This document shows positions 1 through 11,009 of a DNA stretch of 64,000 nt, piece by piece. The translations under genes were made by a program, and so were the position numbers. Positions within the stretch are counted from its first letter, which is position 1. The number at the start of each line of letters is the position of its first letter. Under the pieces are notes generated by a model. The model worked only from the letters and a program-made list of their open reading frames with translations. It made no database searches and was not told the DNA's origin. Origin of the DNA: Cerrena zonata (Eukaryota > Basidiomycota > Agaricomycetes > Polyporales > Cerrenaceae); contig JASBNA010000053.1 of assembly GCA_038087015.1 (NCBI GenBank), positions 248,001 through 312,000 on the forward strand. Direction: 5' to 3'.

Positions 1-513
1 GACGTACTGACGGACAAGGTAAGCTGGAATAATCTCTGCATATCGAGCTTCCTGATTTAGGTACGACAACAGAGGACACGGTACAGGTATGACCTCGCGC
101 GATTTGGGCATATCTGGGATCACGAGCATGAAAATGGGGAGGTCGAATGCAAGAATACGGCCGAGAACATCGCCGCGCAGGTTGGACCCCCGCCCCCAAT
201 CTGCCTCGTTTGTACGTACTGCCGGGGCTGCCATTACGAGCACGAACATACGTGTCAGCTCTGCCCGACTTGCCATCTCTGTTCGCGGCACATCGAGCAT
301 ACGTCGCCGGGTGACTGTTGCTCGTGCCCTCGAGCGGGGGTTGTGGGTGAGCCGAACTCCAACGAACCCGGATCGGCCCACCCGGAGTCCCACTCTGAGC
401 GGGAATTAACTGTCCTGGACGACCTTTCCCGCCTTGAGGAGAGTTATGTTAACCCGTTGAGCGATGTACAACAGCTCTGGCCCCACTTCAACGACAATGC
501 GGGCGAAGTATAG
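1..513 (+). CDS. 3' end of a Cys/His-rich hypothetical protein (partial)
   Basis: Two exons are readable: 1-18 and 61-513, with a short 42-nt GTAAG...TTTAG intron containing a CTGAT branch-like site. The frame stays open from the window edge to TAG at 511-513. The second exon encodes a dense Cys/His stretch (pattern C-x2-C-x2-C-x2-C-x9-C-x2-C-x2-C-x2-C, then a CC-x-C) that resembles a metal-binding knuckle, followed by an acidic Ser/Glu/Leu tail. The Cys spacing is regular and frame-specific, which argues that this is real coding sequence and not a chance ORF. The N-terminal part lies outside the window, so the family cannot be assigned. It could be the C-terminus of a transposon-encoded protein, given the neighbourhood. 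The next 2 kb contain no gene. Confidence 0.5.
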
Positions 514-2560
514 GGGAAATGTCTTTGGGTGTAGACTTATAAGTAGGACTTTCTTTTTCACTATCTTGATTGTATTCTTGTCGCAGTTCAATCGCATATT
601 CTGTAACATACAAAACTACTCTGTATTCTTGGCATATTTCCTTGTCGTAGTGAAGTCATATATTGTATTTTCTTGGTATATTTCTTGTCGTAGTAAGGTT
701 GTACGCCGTATAATAGAATAATTCTTCTACTGTATAATATTTCTTGCATCGAACTTGAGTAATTACACGGATTGGGTTAACAATCTTCCGCATGGTACTA
801 ATGTATGCAGGCGTAGTTCACTGTCAATCTCCAGATATTGAGGGTGTAGATCATGAGAGTGAAACCCACCCGATAATCCTGACTGGTATCAAAGCCAGCC
901 GGGGTGTCTTTGGCAGACGTTAGCGTCGGATGCTGAACGCATGAGGTCTAAGCTGCCCGCAAATCGCCGTCCTTTCTATGGAACGTACGGATGAACGTTA
1001 GCATCGAATGCGGAACGCATGAGTTTACGTAGCAATGGAGATAAACTGCAACGATCCAACCACGCTTGTACTGATTTCGAGGTGTCAAAGTCGCGTGGGT
1101 ACGAAACTGAAGCTTAATAGGGATCAACGTTGGTAAGTAGATATACAGGATTCCTCGCTTGTATAGCGTAGTAGGGTAGAACGGTTTCAATACCGTTGAG
1201 CTCGAGTTTTGGTTGTGAGTATCGAGATTCGACCCGACAGTAGGTACGCGAAGCGAATAAGGTATCGTTCAATTTCGGTTTGTTGGTAGACGGCTTTAGC
1301 GTATGATCTCATTAGTTAGATGCAGTTGAATATGCAACCTTAGCGTTATAGTTGGCGGAAGTGTAGATTATGGGTGATCGGGCATCCACATGGATCCACA
1401 AAACACTTCTCACACCGAGCGCCCCGTTTCGTTCTCTCGTTAGCACTCCTTCTACTCTACTCGTTCTTCCTTCAACCTTCGTTCCATTAAACTCTTCTCT
1501 GCTCTCTTTTCTTCCTAGTATTTCTTCTATGGCCGAATACATCTTCCTCAGGCCGGTTTACTTTACGGTACGTTCTTAGATACTCGCATCGGCTCTTACT
1601 TTACTGAAAGTCATCCTAACGCCTTAGGATATGTGTATTATGTTTGGTCGGAGGCCTACCGACCTCTCCTACACGTTCGTTTTGCAGGTAAGTCTATATA
1701 CTCGCCGATATATCTGTGCGTGATTGAGATTTTACAGGCACTCAGTGCTTGCGGGGTCGGGATATCGGAAACGACGTCCGGGCACATGCTCAGGTACCCT
1801 GTAGATGGGCAAGATGTTACCATAGCGCTTCATAGGGTATGTACCGCTGCTTTACAATGGGCAAGAACTCGCTCACCCGTTTATTGAAGGACCATCATAA
1901 GGCGGAGACAATCCCTCGTCTAACCGTTATCAAGTAAGTTGTTCGTTAACGTTTAGCTTGCCATCAGCTGACGCTATGTAGGATCCGTAATAGTATGAGG
2001 CGCAGGTGGGGTTGGTCTCGCGATACTTTCCGTGTTGTGGGAGACGAGGATAACGGCGATGATTAGCTGGCTTGGACTTCGATTTCTTGTAGTTTTTTTG
2101 TGTATCTGCGTTTTCTTGTCGTTTTGTCTCCATACGCTCCGCATCGCTCCGTCAGTTTGGACTTCTTACGCTCAAACGTACTTCTTGCCCCACATTCATT
2201 TGTAAATACTAATGTGCCCATGTACTGTAATCTACACTATCTTGAATGTACTTCTATATCGCTACAATCATACCTTGCGAAATGTGTTGTACAGCACGTA
2301 GTATCTCCAGCGATGATTAGTATTCTGTGCAGTATATTGCAGTCGCCTATAAACAGTAATGTCCTCCTGTTGTTCTTTGTAATATGATGCAGATATTAGG
2401 CATAAATACCGGAATGGTCGCCACAGGCACCCGACATTGAGAAAACGCTATCAAAATAAGCAGTATTTGGATGGAATATGGCCTACTTATCTTATCGGCA
2501 TACGTCTAAAGTAGGATTTGATGTACCACACCGCCCGATAAAGGTCTTAAATGCAACCGT
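514..2560. other. Gene-free interval, probably decayed repeats
   Basis: No conserved coding frame is seen. A short imperfect direct repeat of about 27 bp occurs near 914-940 and 993-1019 (both contain a GAACGCATGAG core). Pyrimidine-rich stretches and isolated GTAAGT/TTACAG-like signals (for example near 1687-1738) suggest a dead spliced unit, but no protein can be supported. Confidence 0.4.
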
Positions 2561-2574
2561 TAGCTGAAGAGTAG

Positions 2575-3070
2575 CATCCCGAGATCTATTACCGACTTAG
2601 TTTTGAAACAATTATCGCCGAGATCTTGAATAAAACCATCTCCCGAGGCCGACCTTCCTACATTTCGCACTGATCGATTATTCCTATACATGCTCCCGAT
2701 ATCTTTTACCGATGATCTACTCGAGACGCAGCTCCCGATATCTCGTACCGACGATCCACCCGAAACTGAGCTCCCGATATCTTTTACCGATGATCTACTC
2801 AAGACCCACCTCCCGATATTTCGTACCTACAATCTACCCGAAACTCAGCTCCCGATATCTTTTACATCGGCGATCCACTGCTCGATGACGAGCTCCCAAT
2901 ATTTCGTATCGACAATCCACCCGAGACCTAGCTCCTGATATTCTGCAGCGCCGATACACCCGAAAGCAAGTTCTCAATATCTGGTATGGGTATTGCCCCC
3001 CTACTTGCGAGAAGACTCGCGGTATGTCCAAAAGTGAGCTCCCGATATTTAGCAACCAAATCACTACCCG
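2575..3070 (-). repeat. 39-bp tandem repeat (minisatellite), about 12 imperfect units
   Basis: On the plus strand the core CTCCCGATATCTTTTACCGA recurs with starts at about 2692, 2731, 2770, 2809, 2848, 2892, 2931 and 2970, a spacing of exactly 39 bp except for one 44-bp step. More degenerate units lie at 2575, 2614 and 2653, and a last core is near 3031. Because 39 is divisible by three, the minus strand reads as 13-residue repeats of the type SSVKDIGSxVSxR from 2802 down to about 2575. The 5-bp expansion at 2848-2892 shifts the frame for the remaining units. This fits the repeat domain of a dead or dying protein gene; no complete gene can be built around it. Confidence 0.8.
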
Positions 3071-3074
3071 ATGG

Positions 3075-3773
3075 AATTCCTCGGTCGGCCAGGTTCCTTA
3101 TAACATTCCGTCCCTCACGATTTAGCCAGCTATTCCCTGCATAATATACTCATTCACATCTAGAATATCACTCACCGAGGCCTGGAAATACCCGCAATCG
3201 CGAGATAGACATGGCCCTCCTCGAGGTCCCTATCATATTTATCGAATGTTTTGTCTCGCTACCGCCATTCCCACTCTCAGGAACTGGCCATTGTATCCCT
3301 CAAAAGTTTTTCATCTATGCATACTAGATTGCCTACCCCAAGCTGCTATGGTTGCGCCACACTAGGTTGAAGACTACTAGCCATCCTTAGCAGTCACCCC
3401 TACCGCATACCTCATGGACCCCACCCTATACTAAGCTTGACAGTACCACCCCGTACAATATGCACTCATCCCATTAGCGCACCCTGCCTGGCCATCTCAT
3501 ATAGACATTTTCATATGGCTAGTCGACCCAACCAATCCATTGTACAAGTGCATCTGAATTACCCTGAGAAGTCAGTACCACATAGGCAGTGTCCAACTAA
3601 CCCTTGTTCATGCATATCCTAAGTGTGGTCTACTACTCCATATACTATGAAATACTGGGCATACCCAACTGGGCCCAACTACCCCATATTGTAAGGGCAT
3701 TAAGCACCCTACTTGTACCATAGTATAAGGTAAAATCTCATTGAGAGGTGTGGTCAGTGTTCTGTCCACTTAC
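3075..3773. other. Gene-free interval downstream of a truncated gene
   Basis: The minus strand should continue the gene that starts at 4068, but the sequence here is full of stops in all frames and shows no usable splice pattern. Many TG/CA dinucleotides are consistent with deamination decay. Nothing else was recognised. Confidence 0.4.
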
Positions 3774-4068
3774 CCGCTGTCATCTTCGTCTTGGTGTCTT
3801 TCTTAGGAGGTGTTTCGGGGATAACCTCCCCACCACTAACATCGCAGTCTGGCTCCCATTGTGAGTCGCGTGTTTGCGAATCGAGTGCCCCACCTGCGGC
3901 AAACAATCTACTGCAAGGTAAGTAACAACCACTAATATTACATATGGTTTTTTTTACTTACGCTCTTATCTTTTTTGCACCTTGGGCACGGGCAGGGCGT
4001 TGAGGAATTGGTGTTCGCTGTACAGACGGTACTTCTGTGCTTTGCGTTTCATAAGTTGCATTATCCAT
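3774..4068 (-). pseudogene. First two exons of a truncated hypothetical gene
   Basis: The start ATG is at 4068. Exon 1 (4068-3962) and exon 2 (3910-3774) join in frame across a 51-nt intron with GTAAGT and CTTGCAG signals. Together they encode about 81 residues: a basic, Pro/Arg-rich start followed by an acidic stretch and a Lys-rich segment ending in the sense KKDTKTKMTA. If exon 2 is read through its possible donor, it continues GKWTEH and then meets TGA. This looks like the opening of a Myb/SANT-like domain, but that resemblance is weak. Downstream sequence is broken, so I call it a gene remnant. It lies just beyond the 3' end of the Plavaka transposase on the same strand and may belong to the same mobile unit. 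Confidence 0.4.
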
Positions 4069-4272
4069 GTTATAAAATAGAGTATAAGATCAAGTTGAAG
4101 GTGCTAACACAGTGGCTTCAAAAATGGGTTGATCACCGGTTTTCAAGAGCGATCGAGCAATGCTTAAAATGGACAAGTAGAATGTCTCGGTATTCCTGGT
4201 CGTATATTGTTCTCACCACTAAATAAAAGGTTTATCTCTCGACACCTAGAGTGATTGACTAGTATGGATACA

Positions 4273-7200
4273 TCATAGTGAACCATAACCTAACCCAGTC
4301 TCAATTCTACCAATAGCCCGAGTGTCATCAAGCTCTTCACCTTCACTACTACTTGAATCATCATCAATGTCTGAGCCATCTGCACTCGACTCCGACTCTG
4401 ACTCAGACCTCTCATCTAATTCCGCATCACCACCTCTGTTGAGCTCATCTTCTGTGTCCGCAAAATCCTCCTCATCACTCCATTCCTCCTCATTCACTGG
4501 GTCATCCACCTTTAGTCGTACATGACCAATGCCTCCCCCACGATAACACATATACATGTCACGATCAACGAAGCTATACGAGCATCAGATAATCATCTTC
4601 AAGTGAATACAAATGAAAATTGCATACCAATTAACGTACATATGCTTCCAGTCATCTTCCTCTCCGAGGGGACGTGAAACTGTCTTTCCGGGAAGATACT
4701 CATCAGTCCTTCCAGATGCGAAAACGGGCATAAGATGCGCCGCCCGAACAACATCATCGGGGTCGAGGAAACCAAAGGCATTTGGTTCGGATGCAGGGAT
4801 AAACGATAAACGATGGAGACGTTTTTGTTGAAAGCCGGCTTTGAATGTTTCATCTCGACGGTACCATCGAACGAATAGGAACTCCATAGAGTGAATAATG
4901 GGTTTACCCTCTCGTGGCATGTGGAAGATGTCAGTGTGGTAGATACCAAGTACCCTGGCGTATACAAAAGGATGTCCACCCTCTGATATTCCAGCATCGA
5001 CGTCAACATCATGTGCAACAGCCATAATGTCCGCATATTTGCTTGGGTTAATCAAGTCGTAGTTTCGTTGAAGGTCATAGGTTGTGTAATGAACACGAAG
5101 AGTCTTGTGTTCAAACAAACGATCATTCAATATGGTAATCTCACCGTGTTCGACAGGGCCATATTCAACGCCATTGTCTGCCTGACCTGGGTTGCGTAGA
5201 CGTCCAAGCAAATGATTGTGTAGTTTTCCGAAGTAATCCTATTTAGATCAGTTTATTTCAGCTTTCAGTTAGAGAATCGGTAAGAGGACATGACAAACCT
5301 TGAGAGCAGGATCGCCGGGGAAAGACTCAAGCCAAGAGTCGATGTATACGGGGTTATTACGAGAGTCTGAGATGAAATGATGTGAGCTTATAACATTTGC
5401 TGCCTCCCTGTGACGTCGATCTGCTATCTTGGTACGTAAGTTCTTCAATCGTTTGATGGTCTTCTGGAGGATTCGTTCACGTCGATGGATATTTGCCATC
5501 TGGGCTGTTGCTCTGATCTTGTTACTACGTGCATAATAACGTTTCACGTTTCGATGCTCCAGCTCACCCTAGAATACATTGGTGTCAGTGCTGGATTTGG
5601 AGATCAATAGTATGTCTTACCGGCTGTGTTGAGTATGAATCAGTGGTGCCAAATGTGATGATTTGACGCAGGTAGTCGCCCAGTGCATGGTATTTTGCAG
5701 TGACAAGATTAAACACTTTGCGTTTGACTCCCTCAGTGGTAGGTGTAGCCTTCGTTCGACCCATAGAGCCAGCAAGAGTACGTTTAGCTTTTCGACGACG
5801 CCGAGCTGCCTCTTCTCATGGTAGCTCCTTTGTGTCGTATAGAGGACAGATTTGACGAGTAAAATGGCGGAGTAAACGACCCAAGTCACGCGTAAGCGAG
5901 TTTAGAATTGTCAGCGTCGAAGTATGGTGTTGACGCAACTTGGCATTTGCATGCCACTCTGTGAATACAAAAAGGAGGTCCATGATAGCCTTGTTGTGTG
6001 TGGGCTCCTCGAACAGACCATCAAACACGGCAATTGCACACTAGATTAGATGAGTATTGGTGTTTGTATTTGAAATATCGCAACCAACGGAGATGGTAGC
6101 TTACCTGTAGTATGTCCTCAAAATCTCGTGCAGCGAGTTTCTTCATGGCAGAAACATTGTTATGAAATTTACGTATGGTGGAGCGACAGAATGAAGGCAT
6201 TGATCGATACCTATAAGTGCGACATGAGGACAAAAGATAGATTCAAGTTTAAGATGGGATCCAAACCTCTCGTTGAGGTGTTGAATTAAGTCACCACCCA
6301 ATGCGAACAGCATGCGAATGAGGTGTATAAATAGTGCCTTCCAAACACCCAATTCGACTTCGTGCAGAAAGTCTACGGTGAACAGGGCAAATATATTGAC
6401 ACCTAACCCTGCAAGATGATCTAGAAAGGCATTCTACTGCTTATGAGATTTCTATGATCGTCAAAAAAGGGAATAGAATACTATACCGAGGTTGGGACGT
6501 AAGACTCATTGGCCAGCCGGTCTTCAACTGAGGTGGACTTGACACCTTTTCCGTAGTGGAATATTGCCCTTCGCGCATCGTCAATCTTCCTCCGAAGATG
6601 AATGTCACCTATATGTTCTGTACGGGGTCCACGATGCTTCATGTCACGATCCATCCCCATTTCAGGAATCTGATCTTTCTCAATCTTGCATCGGACACAT
6701 GGACATTTCCCTAAGTTTCGTATGGTAGCTAGCAGAACCCTACAATCTGATTAGAAACAAGTCTAGGAGTCAATGAATATCACTTACTTCTCGGGATAAT
6801 CAGCAGAGTAAGTAAAGATACGTGGATACACTCGTCTAAGAATGCCATCTGCACATCGTATCACAATGCCATGTTCATAAGCATGAAGGAAGTCATCGTC
6901 AAGAATAGTTCGCCATACACCATGCATAACTTCACGCCGACAATGGGTAAGGACTTCAGCCGGTGGTGCATCACCAGTCAGATGGACGTAGAAATCGTGG
7001 AAGTCGTCTGGGAGCTAAACAAATAATATATAAGCCATGTTGTCAATTTTGGAAAGTTATTCGGTTGTAGAACGGCTTACCTTGGGTATATAAGCGAGAT
7101 GATGACAGCTACCACTTGACGGTCTGGCACGAGTGTACTTGGATTGGTTGCCAAAATACATATAAATTGGCCAGAGAGCAGCATCGCCGAAGTTAGACAA

Positions 7201-8491
7201 GTGAGTTGAGTCTGAGTACATCATTAGCCCACAAATGACACGTTCGAGGCTACAGTCCGGTTCGCCAGGTTGACGTAGTAGATCTTCATAAGCTCGGTTG
7301 AAAGCTTCGCTTGTATAAAGCTCTCCATGAACTTGTTCGGTTGGTGATCCCTCTTGAGACCAAAAGAGTCGGTACGGAATGTACTCAAAGTCGGTAGAGC
7401 TTGGTTGGCTCCAGACATCTTTGATTATTTCCGTGATAGAGCAGTGGATCAGGCCTTTGACGGAGTAGATTGGTATTGGTCCATCGTCGGGGCTGACGTG
7501 TGGGTGGCCATCAGGAACGTAAATGTTGACATCTGATTCTTGCCAACGATCAGCTCGTTTATTGGCTTCTACGTCGATTTGTGCTGTCTCGCGTCTCGCG
7601 TCAAAGCCTGCCATTTCCTGGAGAAGGAAGTCATCATGGAGTAGGACGTTATGGACAAAATAATTGGCATCTTCTAAGCTCTTTGACTTTGAGCGCCAGT
7701 ACCATTCCATGAACATGCGGGTCGAGTGATTAGTGCAACCTGCTAGGTCTGGTGGAGTAGACTCGGAAGATTTATCTGGTTCCTGATGTTCGAAAGTCAT
7801 CTTCCCTAGCAAGGAAGGTGGGACATTAGAGGCAGGATGAATAATTGTGGGTATGGAGATAGGAATGTGGATAGGGCGAGTGGAGTTAGGTGATGGGAGA
7901 GCATGATACTGTCGAAAGAGACCAAAGTGGTCAGGTGTGGTGGTGTATGTATGTAGATCTATGGTGGGAGGCTCGGGAGGGGGTTGTAGCATAGGAGAGG
8001 TGGGTACTGGAATAATGGGTACTCGTCGCTGTTCGATGACCTTCCATGTTGGACGCTTCTTACGGTGACCTCGCCCTGTAGACGTTTCAGGAATAGGCTC
8101 CTCTGAATGTGAAGTATCAGGTTGGGAGACATCAGTTTGGATGGAGGGACCCGGATCAGAAAGATCAAAGTCTGAGAATGGCAGGGGCCCAGGGATAGTA
8201 TCGAAGTCGCATTCGTCGGAGTGTCTGGAAGTTTGGGGCTAAGAAGATATATATATTGAGATTATAAAGAATATATTTGTGTGTTATACAATTGCTTACC
8301 GATGGCCGTTGAATGAGTGCTTTGCGGGCATTGCTACGTGCCTCAAATTTCTTTGCCAACCGTTGGCGTGTGTTGATAGCTACCTTCTTAACATGTTTAC
8401 AATTGGACTGATGAATAGAGAGTCCGCGTTCAGAAAATGATCCACGAGAACAGCCTTCAACACATGGGAAAGGAAAGTGTTGAGAGACCAT
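4273..8491 (-). pseudogene. Plavaka-type DNA transposase, 10 exons, one in-frame stop
   Basis: Exons (minus): 8491-8300, 8238-7081, 7014-6788, 6739-6487, 6433-6267, 6210-6105, 6040-5621, 5568-5299, 5238-4628 and 4573-4273. All introns are 51-66 nt or similar, GT-AG, and frame-keeping, giving 1234 codons before the stop. The N-terminus has a C2H2-like finger (PCVEGC...H...CKH, residues about 9-33). The middle carries Plavaka hallmarks: MMYSDSTHLSNFGDAALWP, then a Cys pair CPCVRC, DFLHEVELGVWKALF and MKKLAARDFEDILQ. The C-terminal half has GELEHR.KRYYAR and the ILNDRL...FLFVRWYRRD...RLHRLSF region, ending in an acidic tail. The only lesion is TGA at 5818-5816, in a context where family members have Arg, so CGA to TGA is likely. 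Family known from basidiomycete Plavaka elements; activity is presumably lost unless the stop is read through. Confidence 0.88.
5816..5818 (-). other. Premature TGA in the Plavaka transposase
   Basis: The frame reads GAG CTA CCA TGA GAA GAG GCA on the minus strand, and the conserved sequence resumes at once after the stop (EEAARRRRKAKR). No donor or acceptor nearby would splice it out. A C-to-T change at a CpG would produce it from CGA (Arg). Confidence 0.8.
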
Positions 8492-8850
8492 TTTATAATG
8501 TCAAACATTGATGAATGAAAGTAATTCAAGTTGACGTGTCGCAAGGAAGCACTCAGAGCGAGTGAGGCAGTAGCATTAGCCTTGTAATGCACCAGACCCT
8601 GACTAACGTCCTGACATGTTGTCAAAAGATAGAATGAGTTCAGGCGGAACTTGAATTCCATTGTAACTAGATCATAGAAGAATCATTAATCAAGGTTGAA
8701 AGAACTAAAAGCGGAAGTCGAAATTCGCTGAACAACTGCATAGGATGTAAACCTTATTTGGCTTACCCGCTGATGAGCCAATTGAGGGACACCCGCTGTG
8801 TCAACCACTTTTGAGTCACCTTGACAGTTGAACATCCTTCCGCTACCCAG

Positions 8851-11009
8851 ATGGCCAAGAGGAAAAAGACCAACACAAGGCCAGTACAAAAACCTGCAAA
8901 GAAAAGCCGTCATAATGCTGCTTTATCTCACAAGGAAAATGTGGGTGTCTCACCGTCACTCTAGATTCAACAAGTCATGACACTAATTAAACCACTGGCC
9001 AGCTACCTGTCAATGGTGTCCCCACTGAACCCAATGTGCCTATCCCAGAAGCTGCCCCAGATGTAAGAGCTGTCGAGACGAGCAGTACGGCTCCGCCCTC
9101 AATTCCCGGTCAACGAGCATCTTCTCCTGAGCTACGGTGAGATTCAGCCGGACGGTTAGAATCATTGGTACTCACAAACACATCATGTTTTCTAGTCGTG
9201 GCATGGACACTCTGACAGGCAATGTGAATCCTCCTCCAGTTCCGAGTCAAGATGCAATGGAGGCGCTCGGAATGGAACCAATTGTTACCTTTTTCTCAGA
9301 TCGCACACAGGCTGTGGCATCTGCTGCAACGAGTGCAACTCGGACATTTACCTTGTATCCTAATAGCGCCGCAACACCTCGTAGTAATATCTCTTCAACT
9401 GTGGAATCTAGCCGAGCGTAAGTCATCATTTATTTCATTATTTATGTAAAACTTACCTTAGTCACGGTGTTGTATGAGCAATCAAAGGGCCCCAAGCCGT
9501 TTCACGAATCAAGTGAACCAGAGCGGCGATGAAGGCAGCTCATCCCAAGACGAAGAAGATGACGAAGACACATCGCGCCCCAAGTCAGCAACCTCGCTGT
9601 TGGAAGACATGGCATCATATGCTCGTGTCTTTTGTCGCCTAGGCAGTCCTTTCCAACGCATTGGAGTGGTGGTCGAGAAGGGTGTAGAGTGGGAACTTGA
9701 CCGTGATGAGGTGGATGATGGGAGTATAAATGAGAAAGACCTCGAAGATCTTGGAAACGTCCAAGATATAATGTAAGTGCGACTTCTTCAAATCTCACGC
9801 TGTCAAATATGCTACTCCTGCTTACCTTTAATACATCCGGGATATTGATGCAGTCTACGGCGTCAACTTGAAAGTTGGTTTCTCCTCTGCAAGACCATTC
9901 CTGGATTCCGAAGGAAGATGATGAGGGATGGTGAAGTAGGTATGGATATGCAGAAACATCCCAAGTGTTGCGCGGTGAGTACTACTACCAACGTGTCTTG
10001 CCATATCGGGCACTGTTCATCAGACGTTAAGCGATGTTGATATTTGTTTATCTAGCTTCAGGAAGCAGTGAATCAATGCCGGGCCAATGATACTGGCCGT
10101 CTCAAGTCAGCGTGTTTCCGATACATCAACAAAGACACAACTTCCATCTCTCCGGAGCTTACAGGTGAAGATGATGGTGATAAAAAGTTACGTGGGTGGT
10201 CCCATCCACAGATGGCCCGTCTTCTCCTTCCAATAGAATATGAACCATCCGAAACGTGAGTACAATCGCTCTGGTTATGTAAACAACTACTCGTTTAGGC
10301 TTATATTCTCAGTAATTTCGCTTTGGCAAAGAATAGGAGACTTAATGTCACCCACAATAGCACGTGGATGCGAATGTTCTATCCAGACGATCACATTTAC
10401 AAGCCAGACCATGACGAAGACGGTCTCTTCCAGGGACACTACCCAATTCGAGTAAGTACCTACAATTATCATTATATGACACTCGCGTGAGATTGTTCTA
10501 TCTACAGGTGTTCCGCCACATCTACACCGCCCCCAGCTCGGTCTTCTTTGATCCAACCGAGAGGAATCCAATGGAGAAATCCTCAAAGGCAAACAATGCT
10601 CAGCTAATGGGGATTTCAGCCTTAACCCCTCGCTCAGCAGGTTACGGGATTGCACAGGTATGGTTTTCCTGCCTCTGTATTTGCCATCTCACTTATAATC
10701 TGTTTAAGGCTCGATTTGCTATCAGCGACCAACGTCAGTGGTCCCGTCGCGATCGCAAGGTTGATTGCGAGGCGCTCTTCTGGAACGTCGTAGACACACT
10801 CTCCGGAAAGGATGGTAAGGTGCTTTTAGACCAGATTAATCTGTATGTAGTTTTCCAAGACCGCTTCCCCCACTTTCCGTGCTAACCTTCTGTTTCTTCC
10901 TAGCGCTATTTTTGGAATAGTAGAAACATCCGAAGGCGATGATACACCCCAGGAGACTCCGATTGAAAGGATTCGTCGTCAACGCCAAGAGAGGGCACAA
11001 GCTATCTAG
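8851..11009 (+). CDS. DUF6698-type basidiomycete protein, 10 exons, intact
   Basis: Exons: 8851-8940, 9003-9136, 9196-9417, 9479-9772, 9854-9974, 10056-10255, 10313-10451, 10508-10657, 10709-10842 and 10904-11009. They join in frame to 529 residues. The first donor (GTGGGT) is the weakest call. The N-terminus is basic and Pro/Ser-rich, followed by an acidic stretch with SGDEGSSSQDEEDDED. The C-terminal half matches my memory of the DUF6698 pattern: GWSHPQMARLLLP, then FALAKNRR, HIYTAPSSVFFD, ALTPRSAGYGIAQARFA, a WSRRDR segment and DQINLAIFG. The function of this family is unknown; members are common in Agaricomycete transposon-rich regions. The gene is divergent from the Plavaka transposase with about 360 bp between starts, so the two may share a promoter and may be parts of one element. 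Confidence 0.75.

Noticed and set aside
1633..1887. 84-codon plus-strand frame
   Set aside because: Contains splice-like words in frame and no conserved sense; likely part of decayed DNA.
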